From assembly GCA_900752305.1 (NCBI GenBank), contig CAADUV010000228.1:1-7690 (forward strand): a DNA stretch of 7,690 nucleotides. Reading direction: 5' to 3'. Position 1 is the first letter of the stretch, and the number at the start of each line of letters is the position of its first letter. A model generated the notes under the pieces. That model did no database searches. It was given only the letters and a program-made list of their open reading frames with translations, and was not told the origin of the DNA. Position numbers and translations under genes: made by a program. Positions 1-5,857 of this stretch are shown here, piece after piece. The stretch comes from an uncultured Oscillospiraceae bacterium. Lineage in GTDB: Bacteria > Bacillota > Clostridia > Oscillospirales > Oscillospiraceae.

Positions 1-1
1 C

Positions 2-919
2 ATCGCCGGCTGCGCCGGCACCGCCTGTGTCCAGGCGGACCGGGACTACCACGTCCCCGCCACCGGCACCATGGCTCATTCCTGGGTGCAGATGTTCCCG
101 GATGAATACACCGCCTTTGAGACCTACTGCAAACTCTACCCCAACAACGCTACCCTGCTGGTGGACACCTACAACGTCCTCCGCTCCGGCGTGCCCAACG
201 CCATCAAGGCCATCAAGAACGTCCTGTGGCCCATGGGCATTAAGAAGTGCGGCATCCGCATCGACTCCGGCGACCTGACCTATCTGTCCAAGGAAGCCCG
301 CAAGATGCTGGACGAGGCCGGTCTGACCGACTGCAAGATCGTAGCCTCCAACTCTCTGGATGAGTACATCATCCGCGGCCTGCTGCTGGAAGGCGCGCAG
401 CTGGACTCCTTCGGCGTGGGCGAACGGCTCATCACCTCCAAGAGCGACCCCGTCTTCGGCAGCGTCTACAAGCTGGCCGCTGTGGAGGACAAGGACGGCA
501 ACATCATCCCCAAGATCAAGGTCAGTGAGAACGTGGAGAAGATCACCATCCCCCACTTCAAGAAGGTCTACCGTCTGTACGACAACGACACCCACAAGGC
601 CATCGCCGACGTGGTGACCGTCCATGACGAAGTGATCGACGACAGCAAGGAATACGAGCTGATCGACCCGACCTTCACCTGGAAGCGGAAGAAGGTCTCC
701 AACTTCACCGCCAAGGAACTGCTCCGTCCCATCTTTCAGGGCGGCGAGCTGGTCTATGACCTGCCCTCCATCAATGAGATTCGGGAGAACTGCGTGTACC
801 ACGTGGCTTCCCTGTGGGATGAAGTGAAGCGGTTTGAAAATCCCCAGACCTATTACGTTGACCTGTCCGAGCGTCTGCTGAACATCCGTTCCGACCTGCT
901 GGCTTTTAACAAGAAGTAA
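2..919 (+). CDS. pncB: Nicotinate phosphoribosyltransferase, C-terminal part (5' end outside window)
   Basis: This cytosolic enzyme joins nicotinate and PRPP to give nicotinate mononucleotide, the entry step of the Preiss-Handler NAD salvage route. The frame is open from base 2 and shows 305 residues. Visible hallmarks are GTMAHSWV (visible residues about 22-29), LLVDTYNV, the type II phosphoribosyltransferase motif RIDSGDL (about 86-92), IVASNSLDEY, and GVGERLITSKSDPVFGSVYKL. The family is usually about 480-490 residues, so roughly 180 N-terminal residues lie to the left. An internal ATG at 71 is not the start, because conserved sequence (including CVQADRDYHVPATGT) continues upstream of it. 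The gene is followed within 20 nt by a hairpin terminator, so it ends its transcript. The usual KTTNPG segment reads KITIPHFKK here, a mild divergence. The family call is secure from these motifs; regulation is not visible because the promoter is off the window. Confidence 0.95.
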   Translation: MAGCAGTACVQADRDYHVPATGTMAHSWVQMFPDEYTAFETYCKLYPNNATLLVDTYNVLRSGVPNAIKAIKNVLWPMGIKKCGIRIDSGDLTYLSKEARKMLDEAGLTDCKIVASNSLDEYIIRGLLLEGAQLDSFGVGERLITSKSDPVFGSVYKLAAVEDKDGNIIPKIKVSENVEKITIPHFKKVYRLYDNDTHKAIADVVTVHDEVIDDSKEYELIDPTFTWKRKKVSNFTAKELLRPIFQGGELVYDLPSINEIRENCVYHVASLWDEVKRFENPQTYYVDLSERLLNIRSDLLAFNKK

Positions 920-937
920 TCGTTTTGGGTTCTATCT

Positions 938-966
938 ATGCCCTCTCCATTCGGAGGGGGCATTTT
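938..966 (+). terminator. Intrinsic terminator after pncB
   Basis: An 11-bp stem has left arm ATGCCCTCTCC (938-948), loop ATTC and right arm GGAGGGGGCAT (953-963), followed by a short T run (963-966). One pair (T944-G957) is a wobble that is stable only in plus-strand RNA, which fits termination of pncB. The U tract is short, so termination may be partial. A near-identical copy lies at 1198-1228. Confidence 0.75.
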
Positions 967-1007
967 GACTGTCGAAAAAGCTTTCTGTGCCTTTGTATGA
1001 TACAGGA

Positions 1008-1165
1008 GCCTCGCAGAGTTCCGTCCTCTTGAGGACGGAAAAAATGAAATTCAAAAAAACTGGCGGCGTGTACGTCAGTTTTTTTACTGCTCAGCCTGGT
1101 AAGTGTGCGAACGGAGTGAGTGCATGCACCAGGCTGTAAGTTTCGAGAAAATGCTTGCATTTTTG
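1008..1165 (+). repeat. Structured intergenic repeat, copy 1
   Basis: About 158 bp shared with 2282-2444. Its parts in order are as follows. A GCCTCGCAGAG lead is followed by hairpin 1 (TTCCGTCCTC 1019-1028 with GAGGACGGAA 1031-1040). Hairpin 2 is AAAAAAACTGGCG (1053-1065) with CGTCAGTTTTTTT (1073-1085), containing a G-U pair (1063-1075) and loop GCGTGTA. Hairpin 3 is CAGCCTGGT (1092-1100) with ACCAGGCTG (1128-1136), enclosing an almost invariant interior. Hairpin 4 is AAAATGC (1148-1154) with GCATTTT (1157-1163). The linkers between hairpins have diverged much more than the stems. A short shared AGCTTTCT at 979-986 and at 2258-2265 suggests the element may begin further left. It is unclear whether it acts as RNA, as terminators or as a non-autonomous mobile repeat. 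I do not recognise a named family. Confidence 0.8.
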
Positions 1166-1168
1166 AGA

Positions 1169-1195
1169 GAGGGTGTCGACTTTGTCGACACCCTC
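1169..1195. repeat. Perfect 12-bp inverted repeat
   Basis: GAGGGTGTCGAC (1169-1180) and GTCGACACCCTC (1184-1195) are perfect reverse complements separated by TTT. The hairpin sits between repeat copy 1 and the second terminator, with only 2 nt before the next stem. It has no U tract of its own, so it is either part of a tandem terminator or a separate structural or protein-binding site. It is absent at copy 2. Confidence 0.7.
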
Positions 1196-1197
1196 AA

Positions 1198-1228
1198 ATG
1201 CCCTCTCCATTCGGAGAGGGCATTTTTT
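1198..1228 (+). terminator. Second, near-identical intrinsic terminator
   Basis: A perfect 11-bp stem has arms ATGCCCTCTCC (1198-1208) and GGAGAGGGCAT (1213-1223), loop ATTC, and a six-T tract (1223-1228). Two flanking A residues can extend the stem to 13 bp. Twenty-five of 26 bases match the terminator at 938-963. It would stop transcripts that cross repeat copy 1 and insulate the next gene, whose own promoter starts 21 nt downstream. Confidence 0.8.
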
Positions 1229-1248
1229 CGTATCTCAATGATTCCAGG

Positions 1249-1277
1249 TTGACCTTTTCTGAAAAATCCACTAGAAT
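1249..1277 (+). promoter_or_regulatory. Sigma-A promoter of the EamA transporter gene
   Basis: The -35 box TTGACC (1249-1254, 5 of 6 to consensus) and -10 box TAGAAT (1272-1277, 5 of 6) are separated by exactly 17 bp. Transcription would start near 1284, giving a leader of about 30 nt before the ATG at 1314. It lies directly after a strong terminator, which fits an independent transcription unit. No operator is evident. Confidence 0.7.
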
Positions 1278-1313
1278 AGAGGGAATTACACCGATTTTAG
1301 GAGAGATGTTTTC

Positions 1314-2201
1314 ATGAATGCGACCACCAAATTCAGAGGCCACCTGTGCGCCCTGTTCTGCGTCATCGTCTGGGGCATCACGTTCATCGTCAGCGCCAAG
1401 CTGCTGGTGGTGTTCACCCCCATCCAGACCATGCTGATGCGGTTCTTTGTAGCTTATCTGGTTCTGTGGGTGCTCCACCCCAAGTGGTACTTCCGCTGGC
1501 AGGATGAAGTGGCCTTTCTGCTCATGTCCATCTTCTCCAACACCCTCTATTTCATGGCGGAGAACACCGCCATCACCTACACCCAGTCCTCCAACGTGAG
1601 CATCCTGGTCTCCACCGCACCGGTGCTCACTGCCATCCTGCTGGCGCTGACGCCTGGCAGCGAGAAGCCCACCCGGAACACGGTGCTGGGCATTTTGGTG
1701 GCACTGGTGGGCATGGTCATGGTGGTGCTCAACGGCGCAGTGGTGCTCAAGCTGAACCCCATCGGTGACCTGCTCTCGGTGGGCGCTGCCCTGTCCTGGG
1801 CGGTGTACAGCCTCATCCTGCAGCGGTACAGCTCCCGCTTCTCCAGCTACCTCATCTCCCGAAAGCTCATGTTCTACGGCATCCTCACCACCCTGCCCCT
1901 GCTGGCCATGGAGGGCGCGCCCTTCCCCATCTCCACCCTGTTCACCCAGCCCACCCTGCTGCTGGGTCTGCTCTTCCTGGCGGTGCTGGGCAGCGCCCTG
2001 TGCTACGTGTGCTGGAACTCGGCGGCGGACACGCTGGGGGTGCTCCAGACCACCATGTACATCTATGCCATCCCCTTCGTCACCATGGTCAGCGCCGCCC
2101 TCTATCTGGACGAGACCATCACCCTCATGGGCATCGGCGGGGCGGTCCTCATCGTGCTGGGCATGGTGCTCAGCTCCAAACCAGTCAAGCGGGACGCATA
2201 A
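1314..2201 (+). CDS. EamA/DMT-family membrane transporter
   Basis: A 295-residue integral membrane protein of the drug/metabolite transporter superfamily. Two tandem EamA domains (about residues 9-139 and 151-286) give about ten helices, the standard length for the family. Visible family features are WGITFIVSAK near the N-terminus, ENTAITYTQSSNVSILVSTAP (83-103) in the first half, GDLLSVGAALSWAVYSLILQ (151-170) opening the second half, and the late AIPFVTMVSAALYLDE segment (252-267). The basic C-terminal tail KPVKRDA is probably cytoplasmic. The ATG at 1314 is chosen because AGGAGAG (1299-1305) lies 8 nt upstream. The gene is monocistronic, with its own promoter and terminator. DMT members export or import amino acids, nucleosides, drugs or other small metabolites; the substrate cannot be predicted. 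Proximity to pncB does not imply a shared role, since terminators separate them. Confidence 0.92.
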   Translation: MNATTKFRGHLCALFCVIVWGITFIVSAKLLVVFTPIQTMLMRFFVAYLVLWVLHPKWYFRWQDEVAFLLMSIFSNTLYFMAENTAITYTQSSNVSILVSTAPVLTAILLALTPGSEKPTRNTVLGILVALVGMVMVVLNGAVVLKLNPIGDLLSVGAALSWAVYSLILQRYSSRFSSYLISRKLMFYGILTTLPLLAMEGAPFPISTLFTQPTLLLGLLFLAVLGSALCYVCWNSAADTLGVLQTTMYIYAIPFVTMVSAALYLDETITLMGIGGAVLIVLGMVLSSKPVKRDA

Positions 2202-2204
2202 CAA

Positions 2205-2238
2205 AAACCACCGTTGTATCATAACGCAACGGTGGTTT
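2205..2238 (+). terminator. Terminator after the EamA gene
   Basis: A perfect 12-bp stem has arms AAACCACCGTTG (2205-2216) and CAACGGTGGTTT (2227-2238), with a 10-nt loop, starting 4 nt after the stop codon. The run of T after the stem (TTTGTTCTC) is imperfect. A run of A on the left means it may also work on the minus strand, so it may be bidirectional. Confidence 0.75.
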
Positions 2239-2281
2239 GTTCTCATTATATGTAGGTAGCTTTCTTAAACTACTGCGATAT

Positions 2282-2445
2282 GCCTCGCAGAGTTCCGTCA
2301 TCTCAGATGACGGAATAAAGTATAATCCGAAAAAACTGGCGGCGTGTACGTCAGTTTTTTCTCTTATCAGACTGGTAAGTGTGCGAACGCAGTGAGTGCA
2401 TGCACCAGGCTGCTATTATCAAAAAATGCTTGCATTTTTTGATAG
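2282..2445 (+). repeat. Structured intergenic repeat, copy 2
   Basis: Second copy of the element at 1008-1165, in the same orientation. Hairpin 1: TTCCGTCATC (2293-2302) with GATGACGGAA (2306-2315). Hairpin 2: AAAAAACTGGCG (2330-2341) with CGTCAGTTTTTT (2349-2360) and the same 7-nt loop. Hairpin 3: CAGACTGGT (2368-2376) with ACCAGGCTG (2404-2412), with one A/G mismatch. Hairpin 4: 2417-2429 with 2432-2444, 13 bp. Compared with copy 1, the pair C1026-G1033 has become A2300-T2308, a compensatory change that keeps the stem. Copy 2 lies between two convergent genes, 80 bp after the EamA stop codon; copy 1 lies 88 bp after the pncB stop codon. Confidence 0.8.
2417..2444 (-). terminator. Probable terminator of the ABC-transporter operon
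   Basis: Nine bases after the stop codon of the last operon gene, the minus strand reads TATCAAAAAATGC, AA, GCATTTTTTGATA: a 13-bp stem with a tight loop and six T in the right arm. It coincides with hairpin 4 of repeat copy 2, so the repeat may supply the terminator. The stem is A/T-rich; termination may be helped by hairpin 2 (2330-2360) further on, which also has a T run on this strand. Confidence 0.5.
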
Positions 2446-2453
2446 TCCATCGT

Positions 2454-3191
2454 TTACTCTGCCGCCTCCAAGAGCTGCTTGGTGTACGGGTGCTGAGGGT
2501 GGTCGAAGAGGGTATCCACGTCCCCCTGCTCCACGATCTCGCCCTTTTTCATGACGATGGCTCGGTCGCAGATTTGGTAGACCACGTTCAGGTCGTGGGA
2601 GATGAACAGGTAGCTCAGGTTCAGCTCCTTTTTCAAGTCCACCAGCAGACGCAAGATCTGTGCCTGAATGGTCACATCCAAGGCAGATACAGCCTCATCT
2701 GCGATGACCAATCGCGGCTGGACAATGAGGGCGGAGGCGATGCAGATACGCTGGCGCTGACCGCCGGAGAGCTGGCCGGGCTTCCGTTCCAGGTATTCCT
2801 CCCCCAGGCCGACCCGTTCCAGCATTTCAATGACCCGGCGACGGCGCTCAGCGGCATCGTATTTGCCGTAGATCTTCAACGGTTCCTCCAAAATCCAACG
2901 GACGCTGCGGGAGGGGTTCAGGGCGCTGTAAGGGTCTTGGAAGACCATCTGAGGGCGCTTGCTGTGGTGGATGATCTCCCCTTCGTACTGATCCAGCATC
3001 CCCAGAATGGCCTTGGCCAGGGTGGATTTCCCGGAGCCAGACTCGCCCACCAGACCCAACACCTCCCCTTCGTGGATGGTGAAGGACACGTCCCGGAGCA
3101 CCTGTTTGCGCTTCTGCCCAAACAGGCGGTTGCCGTTCTGGCGATACCAGGTATTCAAATGACGCACTTCCAAAACAGGCTGGTCAGTCAT
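2454..3191 (-). CDS. Opp/Dpp-type ABC transporter ATP-binding protein (OppF/DppF/NikE-like)
   Basis: A 245-residue cytoplasmic ATPase that forms the motor of the importer together with the D subunit encoded just before it. Complete ABC motifs are visible: Walker A GESGSGKS (49-56), Q-loop QDPYSALNP (Gln85), signature LSGGQ (141-145), Walker B LVIADE (161-166) with D-loop SALD, and H-loop SHD (His199). The C-terminal HPYTKQLL (about 234-241) marks the peptide/nickel importer subfamily. The protein is shorter than classical OppF (over 300 residues), closer to NikE-type subunits, and stops just after the HPY motif. The start ATG at 3191 has AAAGGA 10 nt upstream and lies 21 bp after the D gene's stop codon. 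It is the last gene of the operon. Peptide versus metal substrate cannot be decided from this subunit. Confidence 0.93.
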   Translation of the reverse strand: MTDQPVLEVRHLNTWYRQNGNRLFGQKRKQVLRDVSFTIHEGEVLGLVGESGSGKSTLAKAILGMLDQYEGEIIHHSKRPQMVFQDPYSALNPSRSVRWILEEPLKIYGKYDAAERRRRVIEMLERVGLGEEYLERKPGQLSGGQRQRICIASALIVQPRLVIADEAVSALDVTIQAQILRLLVDLKKELNLSYLFISHDLNVVYQICDRAIVMKKGEIVEQGDVDTLFDHPQHPYTKQLLEAAE

Positions 3192-3212
3192 GGGTCAACA
3201 GTCCTTTCAGGG

Positions 3213-4005
3213 TCAGTACAGACGGCGGGTACGGGTGGGGATGGCGGCGATGAGGCGTTGGGTGTAGTCCTCTTTGGGGTGGTGGAAGATCTCTTCCGTA
3301 CTCCCCCGCTCCACGATGACCCCTTTGTGCATGACCAAAATCTCAGAGCAGAGCTTCCGGACCACATTGAGGTTGTGGGAGATGAAGAGGATGGCAGTAC
3401 CGTACTCCCGGTTGATCTTTTTCAGCAGCTGCAAGATCTGCGCCTGGATGGTCACGTCCAGGGCGGTGGTCGGCTCGTCGGCCAGCAGCAGCTTGGGATG
3501 GGAGATGATGGCGGCGGCGATCATGACCCGCTGGAGCATGCCGCCGGACAGCTCATGGGGGTACTTGTCATAGATGGCCTCCGGGTCAGGCAGTTCTGCC
3601 TCTGCCATGGCGGCGAGGGCGGCAGCTTTCCGCTCCTGAGGGGTTTTCTTGGTGTGGATGCGCAGGGACTCCTCCACCTGGGGGCCGATCTTCATGACCG
3701 GGTCCAGGCTGGTCATAGGCTCCTGGAACACCACAGCCAGGTCGGTGCCCTGGCGGCAGCGCAGCTCTTCCGGGGTGCAGTTCAGGATGTCCAGGCCGTC
3801 CAGCAGGATGCTGCCGGAGCAGTCCGTTTTTCCCTCCGGGAGCAGGCCGCAGATGGACATGGCGGTGACCGATTTGCCGGAACCGGGCCCCCCCCCCAAA
3901 GCCGATGATGGCCTGATCTGCCACAGAGAAGCTAATGCCCTTCACGGCGTCCTTGCCCTCTGGGGCACTGCGGAAATGAACCCGCAGGTCTTTGACTTCC
4001 AGCAT
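3213..4005 (-). CDS. Opp/Dpp-type ABC transporter ATP-binding protein (OppD/DppD/NikD-like), frame interrupted by a G10 tract
   Basis: First ATPase of the importer. Start ATG at 4005 has GGGAGG upstream, 19 nt after the permease C stop. The N-terminal 36 residues (MLEVKDLRVHFRS... to IIGF) are in one frame. From the Walker A loop PGSGKS onward the protein continues in another frame to the stop at 3213. The length is 793 nt, one base more than a whole number of codons. Removing one G from the ten-G run (3888-3897) restores a 263-residue protein with GGPGSGKS (38-45), Q-loop FQEPMTSLDP (Gln94), signature LSGGM (152-156), Walker B LLLADEP (172-178), D-loop ALDVT, and H-loop SHN (His210). As written, translation from 4005 would end at 3586 after 139 residues. 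A TTG at 3899 could start the rest but lacks a clear ribosome binding site. Apart from the tract, no damage is seen and all motifs persist, which argues for a recent event, a switch or a sequence error. Confidence 0.88.
3888..3897 (-). repeat. Ten-G homopolymer in the Walker A loop of the D ATPase
   Basis: Ten consecutive C on the plus strand (G on the coding strand) follow TTT and precede CCC. Family members normally have Val-Gly-Glu where this tract encodes Gly-Gly-Gly, so besides the extra base the tract replaces two conserved codons with GGG. It is the only homopolymer of this length in a coding region of the window. Confidence 0.9.
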
Positions 4006-4024
4006 AGTGCGTTCCTCCCTGCCC

Positions 4025-4855
4025 TTACTTTTTCCGCTGCAAGCCCTCTCCCAACAGGGAGAAGCCCAAGATGAGCAGCACAATGGTCAGCCCCACAAAG
4101 AGCACATACCAAGGGGCGTTTTTCAGGTACACCTGGGCTTCCGCCAGCATCCGCCCCAAACTTGCGTCAGGCGGCTGGACGCCGATGCCCAGGTAGCTCA
4201 TGCTGGCCTCGGCCAGCACAGCGTTATTGAAACCGATGGTGACGGCGGGCAAGAGAACCGGCACTGCGTTGGGCAGGATATGCCGGAACATGATCCGAAA
4301 GGAGCTTGCCCCCATCAGTCGGGCGCTTTTGACGTAGTTGCATTCCCGTGCCTTGGCATACTCCCCCCGCACGATTCGGGCGAAGCTGGGGATGAACAAA
4401 ATGCCCAAGGTCCAGGTGATGGTCACCTTATTGCCCCCCACCACAGCCACGACCACGAGAGCCAGCAGGATGGATGGGAACGCAGTGACGGAATCGCAGA
4501 TGCGCATGAGCAGCTCATCTGCCCAGCCTCCGAAGTAACCGGTCAAGGCGCCGATGAGGGTGCCGGCGATGACGCCGATGAGCACCACGCAGACGGCGAT
4601 GAGGAAGCTGGTGCCCGCACCCTCCAGGATGCGGGAGAAGATGTCCCGCCCGTAGCTGTCGCAGCCCATGATGTGCTGGAGGGTGGGGGGACTGAATTTC
4701 ACGGAGGCGTCCATGGCGGTAGTTCCGTAGGGCGTCCAGAAAAAGCTGATCAAAATCAGCAAAACCATAAAGCCGGACAAAATGCCGCCGATCCACAGGT
4801 ATCGGCCTCGGTTGCCTGCTTTGCGGATTGTTTTCGTGTTTCGATTGCCGTTCAT
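4025..4855 (-). CDS. ABC transporter permease, OppC/DppC type
   Basis: Second integral membrane subunit of the importer, 276 residues. An N-terminal helix (about residues 20-40) is followed by an extracytoplasmic loop ending in HIMGCDSYGRDIFSRILEGA, the usual OppC/DppC motif (normally H.xG.D..GRD..SR), then about five helices. The cytoplasmic EAA loop that docks onto the ATPases is KSARLMGASSFRIMF through HILPNA (about 176-197). The C-terminus FSLLGEGLQRKK is typical. Two ATG codons compete: 4861 is only 1 nt from the ribosome binding site, whereas 4855 is 8 nt from it, so 4855 is preferred (4861 would add two residues). The permease B stop codon overlaps the ribosome binding site, implying coupled translation. 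Length is normal and no damage is seen. Confidence 0.93.
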   Translation of the reverse strand: MNGNRNTKTIRKAGNRGRYLWIGGILSGFMVLLILISFFWTPYGTTAMDASVKFSPPTLQHIMGCDSYGRDIFSRILEGAGTSFLIAVCVVLIGVIAGTLIGALTGYFGGWADELLMRICDSVTAFPSILLALVVVAVVGGNKVTITWTLGILFIPSFARIVRGEYAKARECNYVKSARLMGASSFRIMFRHILPNAVPVLLPAVTIGFNNAVLAEASMSYLGIGVQPPDASLGRMLAEAQVYLKNAPWYVLFVGLTIVLLILGFSLLGEGLQRKK

Positions 4856-4863
4856 TGTCATGA

Positions 4864-4869
4864 CCTCCT
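4864..4869 (-). promoter_or_regulatory. Ribosome binding site of permease C, overlapping the permease B stop
   Basis: AGGAGG on the minus strand (4869-4864) sits 8 nt before the ATG at 4855 but only 2 nt before the ATG at 4861. This decides the start. The TGA stop of the upstream permease (4871-4869) overlaps its first base, so a terminating ribosome is placed directly on the site. Confidence 0.7.
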
Positions 4870-5807
4870 CAGCTTAACCGAATACGGGGGTCCATGTACT
4901 GGTAGAGCAGGTCGGCCAGGAAGTTCACCAGAACCACCCAGAGAACCAGGATCATCACCAGGGCTTGCACCACCGGGAAGTCACGGTTGTTGATGGACGA
5001 GAGCAGGAGGACGCCGATGCCAGGGATGGCGAAGACCTGCTCGATGACGATGCTGCTGGCCACGATCTCCGCCATAGACGTTGCGATGAACGTGATGACC
5101 GGGATGATGGCGTTGCGCAGGACGTGTTTTTTCAGGATGCGATCCTTGGTGCTCCCACGACTCCGGGCGGTGCGAACGTAGTCCCGCTCCATCTGGTTCA
5201 GAATGGAGGCGCGGAGCATCTTCACCGTCATGGCAATCCTGGAGATGCCGATGGAGATGGCCGGGAAGATGAGGTAGACCAGGAATTTCGGCCAGGACTG
5301 GGTATAGGATACAAACTGTCCGGGGACAAAGATGCGAAGACCCACGCCGAAGATGTAGGTACAGGCCACGCCCAAGAGGAAGGGCGGGACAGACATGAAG
5401 ATTTGGTTGATGACCGTCAGGCTCCGGTCTAAGACACCTCCCTCCTTCCGTGCCGTCCAGATGCCCAAAGGGATGGACACCAGGATCATGAGCAGGAAGG
5501 AGAACAGGGTGAGCATGGCGGTGATGGGGAGCTTTTGGGCGATCATTTCCGCTACTGGTATATGGTAGCTGTAGGACGTGCCAAAATCCCCTTGGAGGAA
5601 GCCCAAAAGCCAGCTTCCGTATTGGACAAAGATGGGACGGTTCAGCCCCATCTCCTCCCGCAGCGCCGCCAGAGATTCCGGGGTGGCGCTGGTGCCTAAA
5701 ATGGCAGTGGCCGGATCCGAGATCACCTGAAACGCAAGGAAGGCGAGAAGGGAAACAATGAACAATGTAATAATGAGAGTGAATACTTTTTTCAAAAGGT
5801 ATTTCAT
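4869..5807 (-). CDS. ABC transporter permease, OppB/DppB type
   Basis: First membrane subunit of the importer, 312 residues, the normal family length. The N-terminal helix KKVFTLIITLFIVSLLAFLA (6-25) is followed by the extracytoplasmic region with EEMGLNRPIFVQY (51-63) and GDFGTSYSYHIPV (73-85), both typical of OppB/DppB. Further helices lie near 98-118, 137-160, 176-195, 234-255 and 280-300. The EAA loop is YVRTARSRGSTKDRILKK through RNAIIP (210-236), contacting an ATPase. The C-terminus YQYMDPRIRLS is a family signature. The ATG at 5807 has AAGGAAGG about 7 nt upstream and lies 50 nt after the binding-protein stop codon. That 50-nt spacer has no convincing terminator, so co-transcription is expected. 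Confidence 0.94.
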   Translation of the reverse strand: MKYLLKKVFTLIITLFIVSLLAFLAFQVISDPATAILGTSATPESLAALREEMGLNRPIFVQYGSWLLGFLQGDFGTSYSYHIPVAEMIAQKLPITAMLTLFSFLLMILVSIPLGIWTARKEGGVLDRSLTVINQIFMSVPPFLLGVACTYIFGVGLRIFVPGQFVSYTQSWPKFLVYLIFPAISIGISRIAMTVKMLRASILNQMERDYVRTARSRGSTKDRILKKHVLRNAIIPVITFIATSMAEIVASSIVIEQVFAIPGIGVLLLSSINNRDFPVVQALVMILVLWVVLVNFLADLLYQYMDPRIRLS

Positions 5808-5857
5808 CTTCTCGCCTTCCTTCTTTGCGTCACAGATTTTTTACTGGGATCCAGCCA

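Noticed and set aside
994..1004. Palindrome TGTATGATACA with a -10-like TATGAT, considered as a promoter for repeat copy 1
   Set aside because: The nearest -35-like TTGACT (965-970) is 25 bp away, too far, and there is no TG extension. The matching region of copy 2 does not keep the palindrome.
1103..1135. A possible small peptide shared by both repeat copies (frame reading CERSECMHQA after a GTG)
   Set aside because: The frame stays open in both copies and one change is synonymous, but there is no ribosome binding site and the same bases form hairpin 3, which explains their conservation better.
1194..2246. A 350-codon minus-strand open frame over the EamA gene
   Set aside because: Rich in His, Gln, Gly and Asp with no recognisable domain, and opposite a clear ten-helix transporter: a shadow.
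2379..3908. A 509-codon plus-strand open frame opposite the two ATPase genes, and other long plus-strand frames opposite the permeases and binding protein
   Set aside because: They are antisense shadows caused by high GC at third positions. They lack ribosome binding sites and show compositionally odd proteins, whereas the minus-strand frames carry full family motifs.
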